DNA from: Lineus longissimus
Lineage: Eukaryota; Nemertea; Pilidiophora; Heteronemertea; Lineidae
Reading direction: 5' to 3'
Assembly (NCBI RefSeq): GCF_910592395.1
Contig: NC_088310.1
Coordinates: 15,943,501-16,007,500, forward strand
Length of the DNA stretch: 64,000 bases
Position 1 is the stretch's first letter, and each line of letters begins with the position of its first letter. Positions 1 through 10,728 of this stretch are shown one piece after another. The translations under genes and the position numbers were made by a program. The notes under the pieces are model-generated. The model ran no database searches and was not told the origin of the DNA. It saw nothing but the letters and a program-made list of their open reading frames with translations.

Positions 1-510
1 CTGTACTTGCTCTCGTGAAATTGTACTTGGAACAATTATAACACCTTCACAGTTCTTTAATTCTGGGATGTATGTTGAAAAAGTGAACTGAAATGATCTT
101 CTCACATATTCAGGAGGATGCATGTTTGATACAATCTCGCCATTTGGACACAACTTCCAGCCATTGCTGTTTGATAACACATGAATTGATTTGTATTTAG
201 CAAGTATCTCTAAACATTCTGGAGCAGTGAACACATTAGTTCTCTCCATCTTGAATATTTCATCCATGGTAAAAGGGCCATATTTTTGCCTCGCTGGAAT
301 AGTACGATTAAGTACATAGAGATTATCATTTATCATGACATTTCCATGAGAAATTATTTTTCTTTCTTCATTTCCCTCAAGCAGCTCATCAAAGAGCTTC
401 TCCCCAACTACAAAAACTCCATGAACAGGATCCTTTCCTTCAGGATAGAATGCCTGATGCAGACAGAAATTCAGAGTGGCAAGCACAGTTTTGGGGAGCG
501 GTCCTTCCAT
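1..510 (-). CDS. Unrecognised protein, 3' end off window (partial ORF)
   Basis: Read on the minus strand, the frame from an ATG at 510-508 stays open to the window edge, 170 codons without a stop or intron. In-frame stops lie about 50-80 nt upstream of the ATG, so this ATG is the likely start unless an acceptor near 518 joins another exon. The product begins MEGPLPKTVLATLNF and has balanced, soluble composition with no signal peptide, membrane segment or obvious repeat. Segments such as HGVFVVGEKLFDELLEG look like a folded globular protein. I recognise no family. It diverges from the plus-strand ORF at 731, with 220 bp between the starts. The compact intronless pair could belong to a large DNA transposon, an integrated virus-like element or a retrogene. 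That coding selection acts here is inferred only from openness and composition. Confidence 0.5.
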   Translation of the reverse strand, partial: MEGPLPKTVLATLNFCLHQAFYPEGKDPVHGVFVVGEKLFDELLEGNEERKIISHGNVMINDNLYVLNRTIPARQKYGPFTMDEIFKMERTNVFTAPECLEILAKYKSIHVLSNSNGWKLCPNGEIVSNMHPPEYVRRSFQFTFSTYIPELKNCEGVIIVPSTISREQVQ

Positions 511-730
511 GTTGACGATCTCGGTCCAAATGGATAACCAAAATGTGTTTTGTGTGTTTTGAGGATAAATTCAAATGAAGTTTGCTCAAGGTCAAGTTTG
601 TCATTGTTCTTTAGCATATGACCTCTCATAATCACACACTCATATCCAATCAGATTCACTCACAAATATCACATAGTAGATAAAGAATGGACAGCATCTA
701 TCAGAGTTCATTTGAGATTAGTGCACCACA

Positions 731-1081
731 ATGTCTACATATGAACAACTGCAAGCAAGTGTGCGGAAAGCACTACAACTACCAAACGTAGTTATATTTG
801 GCACAAGATTGGAAATTATGCACGGCAGTGTGTGTGATGACTGTATGCTGGGAGATCACCATTTCCAAAACTACCACATCAAGTGTACAAACTGTGAAGC
901 AAAGAGATGTACACACTGCTTCATGAAAAATGTTCAAAAGGACCTAATTTTGAATAACCATATGTGTGCACATTCATGTCCATGTTTATGTACATGTGGA
1001 ACAATTGATGAAGAGAAGGAATTCCTAGACTTGGAGGAAGCTTCAATCATATACCATAGAAGTTTGACACCATCATCATAA
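731..1081 (+). CDS. Small cysteine-rich protein, unrecognised
   Basis: An ATG-to-stop frame of 116 aa. Cysteines are clustered: CDDC near residue 35, then CTNC, CTHC, and C-x-C pairs in CPCLCTCG near residues 84-91, interspersed with histidines. This spacing suggests a zinc-binding ribbon or finger, but I cannot match it to a named family. The C-terminus is acidic. There is no signal peptide. The frame sits 220 bp from the divergent ORF at 510 and is followed within about 60 nt by an AATAAA hexamer (1141-1146), a plausible polyadenylation signal for a compact intronless gene. It could still be a chance ORF. Confidence 0.4.
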   Translation: MSTYEQLQASVRKALQLPNVVIFGTRLEIMHGSVCDDCMLGDHHFQNYHIKCTNCEAKRCTHCFMKNVQKDLILNNHMCAHSCPCLCTCGTIDEEKEFLDLEEASIIYHRSLTPSS

Positions 1082-1699
1082 ACTTTTCACCCAGGGGCAT
1101 CAGGAAAAACGGTCCTTTCAGGGCCAAATATACCTCCAAAAATAAATCTCATTGTAGGCCTACAATAAGGAATAATAGATCAAAAATTCTTACCTTAGTT
1201 TAATATCCGTGAAGTTTCTGGGTATGAGATTCTCCTGATATCACCAAAGCCACAACACAATAGACATCCGTCTCAAAAGACTATGAGTAACAGAATGATT
1301 AAACAATAATATAATCCTGATCTTAAACAAGAATCACACAAGTTGTTGAAAAATATCTGTATGTAACAAAGGGAAAAAAATAATTACCAGTACTTATGGT
1401 CAAATTAGGGTCATTAAATAAAACGGTAGCAGCATTTAGGTCGATCATCACAATTATGTTGTTCCATCGTTTATGACCTGATTAGGACAAAAATTACAAA
1501 AAATTATACATAATACCCAAACTACCATTTGGTGAATTGCACCAATCATCATTTGCATAATGTCATACATGCATTTTAGTAGAGTGCTTTGTGAAAAGTT
1601 CTAGGCAGTTGACTTTAGTCTGTACAGAGTTGGTGTAACTTTGAATGTGATATTTTTCTGAATATTGTTTTAGCAGACTCTGTTGCATGAAATAGAAAA
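1082..1699. other. Non-coding, no gene seen
   Basis: AT-rich sequence with stops in all frames. It holds the AATAAA hexamer at 1141-1146 downstream of the cysteine-rich ORF and nothing else I can support. Confidence 0.5.
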
Positions 1700-2150
1700 A
1701 TATTGAATGGCATACCATGTACTAACGCTTTTTGGTCCAAAGGGAAAAAGAGTGACCAATTGTAATATGAAGTCTTCCTCCTTGAGGTTGATGTAATATA
1801 TAAATAGTTCATCTATGTCTGTCATACTGTAGTTGTTCCTTATCAAAGCTGTTGCTTGGGGTACCTTATGATAACGCTTCATGTTTCAAAGAGAACAGAT
1901 TGGTCAATTGCAGTATGAAGTCTGCCCTCTTGTGGTTGGTGTAATATGTAAATACTTCATCTATGCATGTCATGCTACAGTTGTTCCTTATGAATGGTGA
2001 TAGGTGTACCATGTAATAACGCTTTTTGTTCAAAGAGAACAGAGTGGCCAATTGCCATATGAAGTCTTCCTCCTTGTGGTTAGCATAATATATAAATACT
2101 TCATCTATGTTTGTAATGCTATAGTTGTTCCTTATCAAAGCTGCTTTGGA
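1700..2150. repeat. Tandem repeat, about 144-150 bp x 3
   Basis: Three imperfect head-to-tail copies begin near 1712, 1862 and 2006, each opening with a form of TACCATGTAATAACGCTT and containing CAATTG, GAAGTCTTCCTCCTTG and GTTGTTCCTTAT. Read on the minus strand all three can be translated to related peptides (IRNNYS..DIDE.F.YY..), partly in one 90-aa frame and partly in a second frame. Decay between frames argues for a non-coding repeat, but the shared peptide is worth noting. Confidence 0.75.
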
Positions 2151-2239
2151 ATGCTGTACATGAACTTGACGTGGTATTCTTAGATATTTTACAACACCCT
2201 TAGTATTATATGTGCTGACTCACTCTTATTCTTTTCAGT

Positions 2240-2800
2240 ATCTTCAAGTTAGGTCTACTATGTCACCATGTCACTAGGCTATAACCCAAATTGGTTATTT
2301 TTCACAATATCCACAAACTGGTTTACCAAGTCAAGGTCGTCTAAACTTCGGATATCTCAAGTATGTCAGTAGGTCAGTGGGCCATGACCCACTCTGGAGA
2401 TTTTACACCATATCAAAACTAGGTCACTAGGTCACTAGGTCAGGTCAACTTTGAAAACTTCTCACACAGAAAGTAGGTCAACAGGTCAACAGGTCACTAG
2501 GTCAAAAGTTCATAACTTTCCCATTCTGGAGATTTTACACCATATCCAAACTAGGTCACTAGGTCAGGTCCAAAGTAGGTTACTAGGCCATGACCCACTC
2601 TGGAGATTTTACACCATATCCAAACTAGGTCACTAGGTCAGGTCAACTTTCAAACTTCTCATACACAAAGTAGGTCAGTAGGTCAGTAGGTCACTAGGTC
2701 ATCCAAACTAGGTCACTAGGTCAGGTCAACTTTCAAACTTCTCATACACAAAGTAGGTCAGTAGGTCAGTAGGTCACTAGGTCAAAAGTTCATAATTTTC
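2240..2800. repeat. AGGTCA-rich tandem array
   Basis: More than twenty copies of AGGTCA, many as exact direct repeats spaced by two bases (for example 2672, 2680, 2688 and 2696). They lie inside a larger degenerate unit that also repeats the phrase GGAGATTTTACACCATAT. AGGTCA is the nuclear-receptor half-site, so the array resembles stacked DR2 elements. It may equally be a simple repeat with no regulatory use. Confidence 0.8.
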
Positions 2801-3036
2801 CCCAAGTAGCCCATATACTACTGCTGTAGTTGTAAACCTAGGACGCCGACATGTCATTTTGATATGAACACACCTAGTGAGAGCCTGTTTATATGGGAGG
2901 GCGCTACAAATTTAAGCGGTCCATTAAGCCCAACCTCCGCCCATATACACGTATACATACATCAGATAATATTTGATGAGCGTTGGAGTTTATTTCTTCA
3001 TGTAAATGTGGCAGAACGCGAGAAAACTCAACTCAC

Positions 3037-3153
3037 CTTCCCCAGTGTCATATCGTAACTTGTCCATGTGTTCAGCTTGAACGCCGGGAACTGTGATCTG
3101 CGCCTTTTCGATTGTACGATTCTTCATACCAAGTGCGGCTGGGTCGTTACACA
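3037..3153 (-). CDS. Exon: start of a discoidin (F5/8 type C) domain
   Basis: On the minus strand a pyrimidine-rich acceptor ending TTTTCAG precedes 117 nt, and a GTGAGT donor follows. The open frame is phase 1 at both ends, the usual phase of shuffled extracellular modules. It reads VCNDPAALGMKNRTIEKAQI and continues to a TGEG end; the first V codon is completed by the previous exon. The C-x-x-P..LGM(x)NRTI.(x)QIT pattern is the hallmark opening of F5/8 type C domains (typically C..PLGMESG.I.DSQITAS). Such domains bind cell-surface carbohydrate or lipid in secreted or membrane proteins. The remaining domain exons should lie at lower coordinates, but I did not find a convincing one before the window edge. 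The domain call is by motif memory, not alignment. Confidence 0.65.
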
Positions 3154-4405
3154 CTGAAAATGAGAATACTCCAAAATACTCTTCTCACGGATACGGCCAG
3201 GCATTTCAATAGAACTCAATCATTTTCCTGATCCTAGTTTAACCAAATTTATTAAACCTATTCATTTCGTTAGCACATAAACAGTTTTCTAAAGAAGTTT
3301 ATAGATTTCACCCCATTATCAGTACTTTTCGCGATTTTGAATTGGCACCGCGTCTTCTCATGTGCTTAGACTATTCCTTGACTGTAGCTCACCTATGAAC
3401 CCAAAATTGACAAAAGGTGGAGCCACTGTTATGATTATTGATCTTTCCACACTTGGTAAGAACAATGGCGGTGTCCGCCTTTACCAAACAAATGTCCGAA
3501 ATTGGACATCAACGGATAGTTATGTTTCATTTGCGTTCGCGCTACAGCCTGAAATATTTCCGAAGTTTTTATTGGCGTTTCTCCAAGGTAATTCCAAGCG
3601 CCGGTGTTCTACTTCACGCATTGTGGAGTTGGTGAAACAAAATGATGTCTCTAAACGACGAAGGAGTCTTTGCACCCAAATCAGAAAATTTAACATCGGG
3701 CAATCTACAATTGATATTTAAGAAGAGTGCGACTACAGTTATAAAACAAATGGCCGAAACGTGAAGGATTTGTATTGGTCTATATGTCCTTCTTTATTTT
3801 TTAATGAAACATGCATGCTACAGTCAAAGACCTGGCATGATTGCTGGATGCAATAAGTTATCAATCAATCCAATCATTTATGAATTCAAACATGAAAAAA
3901 ACTGTGTTAGTATGAACACGCATAATATACCAAATACCACCCAGTACTGACTAACCTGCTTGTTGTGATGATCTTCCAAACGCACATAAGAAATATAATA
4001 TGGGAAATCCGAAATGGTTCAAACCGGTCAACCTCATGATGACGCCCATCTGTTTTCCTCAAGGATTAAACAGCTTATAACCAGATTTCAAAAGGTTAGC
4101 CAACTTATAAAAGTGACTCTCCGAATATAATTCAAATCCTTATTTGGAATGATATTATTTACTTTGCACGTTTTTGCCATTGTAAAGATGGGTTTTCCCT
4201 TATTGTCGTCATCGACTTATTGTCCAATGAAATTTTTAGATGCTACCCAACAAAATTGTTTAAATAGAGCTCTAGATATGGGATGAAAAACATTCTTTAC
4301 GGTTTACAACGATATTGTTTCGGCAATTTATCTGATTCATGTCGTCAACAATGGATCATAACGTACCAGTAAAACCACTCTTTCAAGCGGTTAAGTTGCA
4401 TTCAA
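3154..4405. other. Intronic sequence of the discoidin gene, no other gene seen
   Basis: Between the discoidin exon and the next repeat there are only unsupported ORFs, the longest 119 codons at 3362-3721 on the plus strand. No splice-bounded coding stretch compatible with the neighbouring exons was found. Confidence 0.4.
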
Positions 4406-5526
4406 TTATTAGAAGATTTGGTTCATGCAAGTCATGGGCCTTATAAAAGTACCAGCATTATACCAGGCAGGCAGGTTCAAATGGGCTATACCTTGAATTG
4501 CATGGGCCGAAAGATTGAATTGCAATGAAAATCTAATGCAATATCTAAGGAGCCGTATCGAAGAGACAAATTAAACAAACCATTTGTCCACAGACTCGGA
4601 CCTAGCTGTGGCGTGCTGTATGCGTGCATATGAAAGTATATCAATTGGTCCAATAGAGATGATGAGGCAGTGTCAATGACTCGTTGCTTAGTCAGCAATA
4701 TGCCCCTTTATACGGAGAAGAAGAAGTCACTCAGATAGGCCTTCACATGTCGGGTTCTAATGGTTTGAACCAATTGCACTATCACTACTATAACTTTAAA
4801 ATGTGTGCTCCTCCAAGGTCTTGGGCAAGGCATTTAGTCGACAGGCAAGCTAGAAAATCAGCACCGTGAGCAGCTTCTTGATAAGGCCATGCCAAGATCA
4901 GAGTGCCTCTTCAGATACATCAAGTGTTGAAAGCTGTGGTGAGTATGCATAGCCAGGACATGGCCACCTTCATTTAAAAATCCCTTTATAATCAAGGGCT
5001 AACTCTGGCTAACACAGCACCCATAAACAATGGACCACCAATTTGACCCCAAGTTCCTAACTGCGGGAAACCCAAGTCCAGTAACCACTCAAGTACATTT
5101 TCGTTTACATTTGAACTGCACACATGCGTTTGTTTACAATTTTATCTCCCGCGAAATCTCAAAGATCAGGTGACCTGCAATCGTGGATTGAAAATAACAT
5201 TAACCGAGGTTCAGCAGGTCAGCAGGTACAGGCTGTTCCAATCATCCCCCTACACCCAGCTGTTCAACAGGTAATGTTATTCACCCCACAGGGAGTGCAG
5301 GTAATTGATTAAGCCCCTGCATAACTAAACAGTAGTGAGTGGTAAGGAGAATCGACAGTGTTCGATTAAAAATCCCTCATTACTGCTCCGCTGAAGTAAA
5401 TTTCCGAAGATAAACAAAACGATGTAGGCCTATCAGGATAACATATCACCTACAAACGAGCAAAAGTTCGAGACGAAACACTACCTCCAAATGGCACTTT
5501 ATCGAGTTATAGTATTATGATATAGA
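4406..5526 (-). repeat. 1.1-kb interspersed repeat, copy A
   Basis: This stretch is the reverse complement of 15442-16560, with small indels. A shorter part recurs at about 40043-40300 in the orientation of copy A. Taken in the orientation of copy B, the family has a TATA-like GTATAAAA followed by a GC-richer start region, so it may carry its own promoter. Copy A read on the plus strand contains an open stretch at 5124-5312 with the phrase QQVQAVPIIPLHPAVQQV, which is also recognisable in copy B. No terminal repeats or target duplication were found, so its class is unknown. Confidence 0.75.
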
Positions 5527-6296
5527 CACTCTATTTCTGCCAATCTAAGTCCAGCTGATTAATTTCAACAATAGCGAGTTTCCGCATCGCTTACGATTAC
5601 GATTACGATTTGAGTTTGACGTCATCGATTTTTGGTGCTACGTCATCCCCGGCGAAATCGTCGATGGTACTTTCGTCTCGTTCTTACGAGGATTCCGGCT
5701 GATCTTCGAAAGTCAAAAAACGAGTGTTACCAACGCTGGTCAAATCGCATAGTTAGATTGACACCAAGATTACCTGAGTGTAACCCTGAACCCTTAAATC
5801 TGGCTACTCATTACCTATTAGTTACGTTAACTCCTAGTTGGCTCTTACTTGAAATTTTATGAGGCCGGAACTCTAAGTTAACACCTGGGGTTAACAACAA
5901 CATTGTTGTTAACGTTAACGTTAGCGTATGTATTGTTAACCACAGCGGGTTAACTCAACTGGTATTGGAAGGTCAAATTCTAAGGTTTTATGAAACGCTT
6001 AGTAACAGGTGCCTCGCTCGAGCATACCAAAACACATTCAGGCCAGCGAGTCAAATTGTCTTTTCCCGAAATTTGCGACACTGCCAAAGTGTTGCATAAA
6101 GTTGAACAATGGATTAATGAACGGTGTGAAAGCCATTGGTATTTGTAACTATCATGATTATGAAAGCATGAACAATACGCATCATCATTGGTTCGTGTTA
6201 ATATGCTCAGATTTGGCAGCATTACAAACTTCCTTGTTGTGATTTTCAATTAAGAAACCACGTCAAAGGTACATGCTCTGCCTGGTGCGCTCCTTC
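5527..6296. other. Non-coding, with a GTTAAC-rich palindromic patch
   Basis: No supported gene. Near 5876-5955 GTTAAC recurs many times, including the inverted repeat GTTAACAACAA / TTGTTGTTAAC with almost no loop. A (TTACGA)n-like triplet occurs near 5590. Short ORFs overlapping on both strands at 5980-6249 have no other support. Confidence 0.4.
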
Positions 6297-6315
6297 GGGG
6301 GGGGGGGGGGGGGGG
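6297..6315 (+). repeat. Poly-G tract, 19 bases
   Basis: An uninterrupted run of 19 G. It could form a G-quadruplex and is an assembly-error-prone site. Confidence 0.9.
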
Positions 6316-6471
6316 TGATTCTAACCACTGAAAACTTGGGGTTTCATTTTAGCAGCTACAGAGAGCTGAGTTGCACTCAAGGAGGAAAAACCGGCAGCTG
6401 GAGAGTCAAACACACGACGCCTCTACAATCGACCATTAAATTTGTTAAACCGGCCACTGGACCCCACTTAC

Positions 6472-6490
6472 CAGCGATGTAAATCCAGTT
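6472..6490 (-). CDS. Candidate 19-nt microexon of the PAN/discoidin gene
   Basis: On the minus strand an acceptor ending GATTTTTAG is followed by 19 nt and a consensus GTAAGT donor. The stretch encodes NWIYIA plus one base. Its length (phase 0 in, phase 1 out) is exactly what is needed to join the exon at 6628-6721, which ends in phase 0, to the discoidin exon at 3037-3153, which starts in phase 1. Without it the other two exons would be joined out of frame and hit a stop. The match of phases is the main evidence. A chance pair of splice signals remains possible because the exon is so short. Confidence 0.5.
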
Positions 6491-6627
6491 CTAAAAATCA
6501 TTGAATATACATGTAAAACACCATAATACTAATATCCACATTTTGTGAACATGCTACAGCTGCCCTGACAAGAGCTACTTACATACTAATATTGGTTTCG
6601 TCATGGAAGGAGACTCAAAACACTCAC

Positions 6628-6721
6628 CAAATAGCTTGCATTTTCCATCAAACGCGTATTATCTAACGCAACATTGGAGTTCAGTCCGTGAATGTGCCTA
6701 CAGGCTGTCCGGTGTGACGTC
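6628..6721 (-). CDS. Exon upstream of the discoidin domain (PAN/apple-like context)
   Basis: Minus-strand exon of 94 nt. The acceptor is a good pyrimidine tract ending ATTGCACAG and the donor is GTGAGT. Only one of three frames is open. It reads TSHRTACRHIHGLNS, then VALDNTRLMENASYL, entering in phase 2 and leaving in phase 0. A cysteine followed by a non-conserved linker just before a discoidin domain resembles the end of a PAN/apple module in invertebrate PAN-F5/8C proteins, but no PAN signature proper is visible. The next exon downstream is the 19-nt microexon, across a 137-nt intron. Upstream exons were not located. The protein is inferred to be extracellular. Confidence 0.5.
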
Positions 6722-6853
6722 CTGTGCAATAAAAACGAAGAGAAGCGGGTAAGTTAGACATACCATGATGTCACGGTTCACACCAGCATGAGCCCATCCC
6801 GACTCTCATGCGTTTGCATCACCACTATCGAGCTACAGGGTGAGTGATTTTAC

Positions 6854-7263
6854 ATGAGGAAACCAGCCCTGTAAAAATTATCTCCTAACCATCCCCCACC
6901 AACTAATTAGATGCCAGGGGATGGATATTTGATGAGGGGAGAGTTTCTGAGGAATAGTTTATTGACTTTAGCTCTCAGCTTATCTGAGCCAGGTAACCTC
7001 CTGCTGAGTTGCCGGACCAAAGGCTGAGGTCAACATATGTTGTTACATAACCGATCTTGCTATCACATCCCGGTTGCCTTGTAGTCGACCAAATTACTTC
7101 TAATTTTGCCTCATCACAGTAAATTAGTCATGCGAGTGTTATCACTGGTTACGCTGGCCATTAGGTAAATAAGGTAAATATGCCGATCATCACTGTATGT
7201 AGTATCAGCGGGGTACTTGAAGTTGGAGGGCGACTAAATATTTTACAGGGCTGGTTTCCTCAT
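6854..7263. mobile_element. MITE-like element with about 23-bp inverted repeats
   Basis: The left arm at 6854-6876 (ATGAGGAAACCAGCCCTG..) is repeated inverted at 7241-7263. The 410-bp interval has no ORF. No target duplication is clear, so the superfamily is unknown. It probably lies within an upstream intron of the discoidin gene. Confidence 0.65.
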
Positions 7264-8676
7264 CAGTGTACAACCTGGGTCAAAACTTATACAAAATAGG
7301 CCAAAGTCAGCCTCGTTCTGGATTGACCTAGTTTGTGTACTATCTAGTGCATTCCAGTTTCAATGCACTATGATCTCAGAAAGTGCTTTGATAGCTGGGG
7401 TCATTATTTGAAATGACTCTGACACAGCCCAAATCTTTTTTTACCTCAATAAACATGCTTAATATTGTTAGATACATACCACACTACAATCCTAATGCAA
7501 CATGTATTCCATTTAAGCACTTTTGAGAGCATAAAATGCATTTCATTGTGAGTACTGTCCAACACACACCCCACCCCCAACTTCTAATTGGGATAGAAAA
7601 AGTTTCTATGTCTAAAACAAGAGACCATTGATGGGAGACCTTTGATTGACATCTTGGCTGTGGAATTCAACCACTTTTCTCAATGAATATGCACACCCCT
7701 TGATGTATGAGGCTTATGAATGGCTGGAGTCCACCCAGCACAGCCCCCTCCCCCTCAACTAAACTGTCAATAACATTCTTGGTGGTCAACTTGTGTATGG
7801 TATCATGATACAGCCTGGTACAGGGACCTTTCTGCTTGATTAATTACACACATTTGGGTTAATTTGTTTATACACTTGTCTGCTATAATCTCTCAAACTC
7901 AGCAGGCTGCTTGTTTGCAAGGCGGCATATTCCTTTGATCTTGTAATAGGGATAGATTTTGTTTCTGATACTTCAAGTGTGGAAGGTCAATTCCATGGTG
8001 TTGACCATGTCTTACTGTAGTGAATGAGTACAATTTACACCCTTTCTGTTCATCAACGAAGTGGCTATCACATTTTTGATGTTGCTTGTCCAGCTCATTA
8101 TCAGCCGCTCATTAGCATATTGACCACAGTAACCATGATGAAACACGTGGTGGTGAAGATCAAGTGCTTCCTGCCTTGTCAATTTTGTTACATCTTTCCT
8201 GGTTCCAGTTCTTCTGAACAGGTTAAACTTATTTTGTTGTTCCTTTGGTGGATTATATTCTTACTTCTTTTGGATTATCAATGTTTCACCTTTGTAGGCC
8301 TATATTCATTCAGTGACCCTTATTTTGATTTATATTTTTCGACCAAAAAAGGAATATGGAATGAAATAATTGTTTGGATATTTGGATATTCTTGATTCAA
8401 TGGATTAGGGATGTTGAGAGGGTGATTTTATTTATTGTACTGCAATAGTGAATTCAATGCACATTTCAGATGGACAAACTCCACTTTCCATGCATGGCAC
8501 TATTATTGTTTACATTCCTAATATAGGTAAACTAGGACATATTATGCATGAATCTATGTCAGTGGGCGGCCAAGTTTATGCTAACCAGGTATACTAAACC
8601 GAGGCTATAATCTGCCAGCAACTGGGTCACTTTGGATATCAGTTACACTTTGGCTACCCAGAGCACTCACTGCATG
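7264..8676. other. Non-coding, no gene seen
   Basis: A hydrophobic 123-codon frame at 8024-8395 is the only long ORF; it has no splice, homology or composition support. Otherwise this is unstructured AT-leaning sequence. Confidence 0.4.
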
Positions 8677-9676
8677 ATGCAGCGGTCAATCAGATGTCTG
8701 TACCCGCCGGGGTCAGCGGTCGACACGCACTCGACGTCGAGTTTGTGTCGAGTGCTGTAGTGGTGCCTGATTATTTTCAAACGTCGAGTTTCTGGCGAAT
8801 GGGATTGGGAAAGGTGTCGAAAAATTCGACAAATGTCTGGGGTAGCCGGATTTTGCAAATGTCGAGTTTCTGTCGAGCGATAAACCACAAGAAATAAAAA
8901 TTAAAAGAAAATGCGGATCATCGGCTGACGCACATGTTACGCACAGAACCGGAAAGATGGCTGCCAGCAGCAAAAGGTTGCTGGTAATTTTTTCGTTCGG
9001 AACCTGTCTCATTCATTCACATTACTGAGACTGGTATGTCACGACATTTCTCTCGTCACGAACTAGATTTGGGGGCATTGGCTTCCGGTGTCTGGTCACG
9101 TGGTTTATCGAGTTTTTCAAATAAAACATTAATTTCAAAACCGATTTCGTCAAAAGAATATTAGCTTACTTAATCTGTAATGATGAAATCGACCAAACTC
9201 TAGTACTTACTCCAAATATTTATTGTGAAAACAAACTCCTTTTTGAAAATGAGAAGGGGATTCCCAGAAATCCTCGTGCCTACAGAATACCAGAGCGTTC
9301 AGTATTGCTCAGTGCAGTGTACATCAGCTGTACATTGGGCTTCCTTCCTAATAGTGAATCGACGCATCCCCCTCGACCCTCCGCTAGCGCGCCGTAGGGT
9401 CGAGGTTACCTGGACTAATTTTTGTGGTGTTTACGACGGTTTTTTACAAAATATGTTGCTCTAACAATGAAATGTCTGTTCTCCCCTTCGGGCATGGTGA
9501 AAAAATAGTGAACTCTGGTCTCAATTGATTTGGTGAAAAGTGAGAACCTGATGAAATGATGCTTGGCAATTATAGTGAGAAAGTGTCGAGTTCTGACCCT
9601 CACTTTTTTTCCAAGGGGTGAATAGGTGTCGAGTGTCTGACCCCCGGGGGTACAGACATCTCATTGACCGCTGCAT
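8677..9676. mobile_element. Non-autonomous DNA transposon with GTCGAGT subterminal repeats
   Basis: The first 40 bases (ATGCAGCGGTCAAT..GATGTCTGTACCC) are repeated inverted at 9637-9676 with about three mismatches. Inside both ends the heptamer GTCGAGT or its complement recurs at least seven times (8729-8875 and 9580-9640), the arrangement expected of transposase-binding subterminal repeats. The element is 1000 bp and has no transposase. A target duplication could not be fixed, so hAT, CACTA and other superfamilies remain possible. Confidence 0.7.
8948..9028 (+). promoter_or_regulatory. ETS/YY1-like start region with a 23-codon ORF
   Basis: ACCGGAAAGATGGCTGCC at 8948-8965 combines an ETS core (CCGGAA) with a YY1-type AAGATGGC that doubles as a good start-codon context. 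From this ATG a 23-aa frame (MAASSKRLLVIFSFG..) with a hydrophobic core runs to a TGA at 9026. It lies inside the 8677-9676 transposon. It may be the element's own promoter or chance; no transcript is implied. Confidence 0.25.
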
Positions 9677-10728
9677 TAGCGATCTGAAAACATTGCGGGT
9701 CAAGATAGCATGAGCCAGTCCAAACAAATCATGAGAATAACGTTTGGCTCTTCTTTTTTACAACGATGTTTCCGCAAGTGTTTCCATGGCCGTTATCAAA
9801 AACATGTTTATATGGGCAATATTTAGCGCATTCCAGAGTTCTATTTTCTTCCGACCGCCCAGATTGACCCGACCCTTGAGTCGGGTGGATTTTAATTGAT
9901 TGTACATGTATGTACCTGTAGCGTGTAGAGCTCCAGAATAGACTTCGCATATGCGTGTAGTACTTGACATTATAGGTCTGTCGGTAAGCCTCTATTCGTG
10001 ACGTCTTGAAGCTGCAACAGATATATATTCTTATAACATGTGATTGTCAAGGCAGATCATAAATGATAACTGATGCAAGAGGCGTCAGAAAGGAACATTC
10101 TGTATTGATATAAATTCATACACCGGTTACGGGTTCACCTGCAGTAGAACTTCAGACTGCTCCGAGTCTTTCTCTCCTCATTTCTGCACCCAATTCGAAA
10201 TCTATAGGAATGCACCTAGCCCGCTATTGCGCTAATAAGGGACTCAAATTGAATCTCAGCACTGACAATCACATGTTGCGCAGTAAAAGAAGCTTTGAAG
10301 ACCCACAATATGATCAGCATGATAGCCGCAGTAGAATGGGGTACAGTATTGGAAATAACGGTTTTGCGTTCTTGAAAATAATTCGTCATGGTTTTCTGTC
10401 CATGCCCAATACAGTAAGGCACCCCGAAGGAGCTTATCGGCAAAATGAACAAAAAAAACTCTTATTTTTTGGCGAATCTGAAAACCTCACAGGGCTATCA
10501 TTTGGAAGTCGGCCCTCGAATCCTTTGTCTAGACCTAGCAAGTAAAATGGGGAAACGATTCCGGTGGGGGGGGGGTGCTTTTCGGAGACAAAAAATTCGA
10601 TCCCAATATTGCAAACGATACTATATTATTTCTTATGTTTAACCCATAAAATTGACCCCTACCCAAACCTAGTACGTATTTTGGGGTCTTTGATTGAAAA
10701 AAAATATCGTTTATACCTAAATATGGTA
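9677..10728. other. Non-coding, no supported gene
   Basis: A 111-codon plus-strand frame at 10210-10545 and opposing minus-strand frames are present, but none has splice or domain support. A G-run lies near 10564-10575. Confidence 0.35.

Noticed and set aside
5580-5612. Telomere-like TTACGA repeats
   Set aside because: Only about three copies and not a known telomeric unit.
8024-8395. 123-codon hydrophobic ORF
   Set aside because: T-rich sequence produces a hydrophobic frame; no start context, splice site or domain support.
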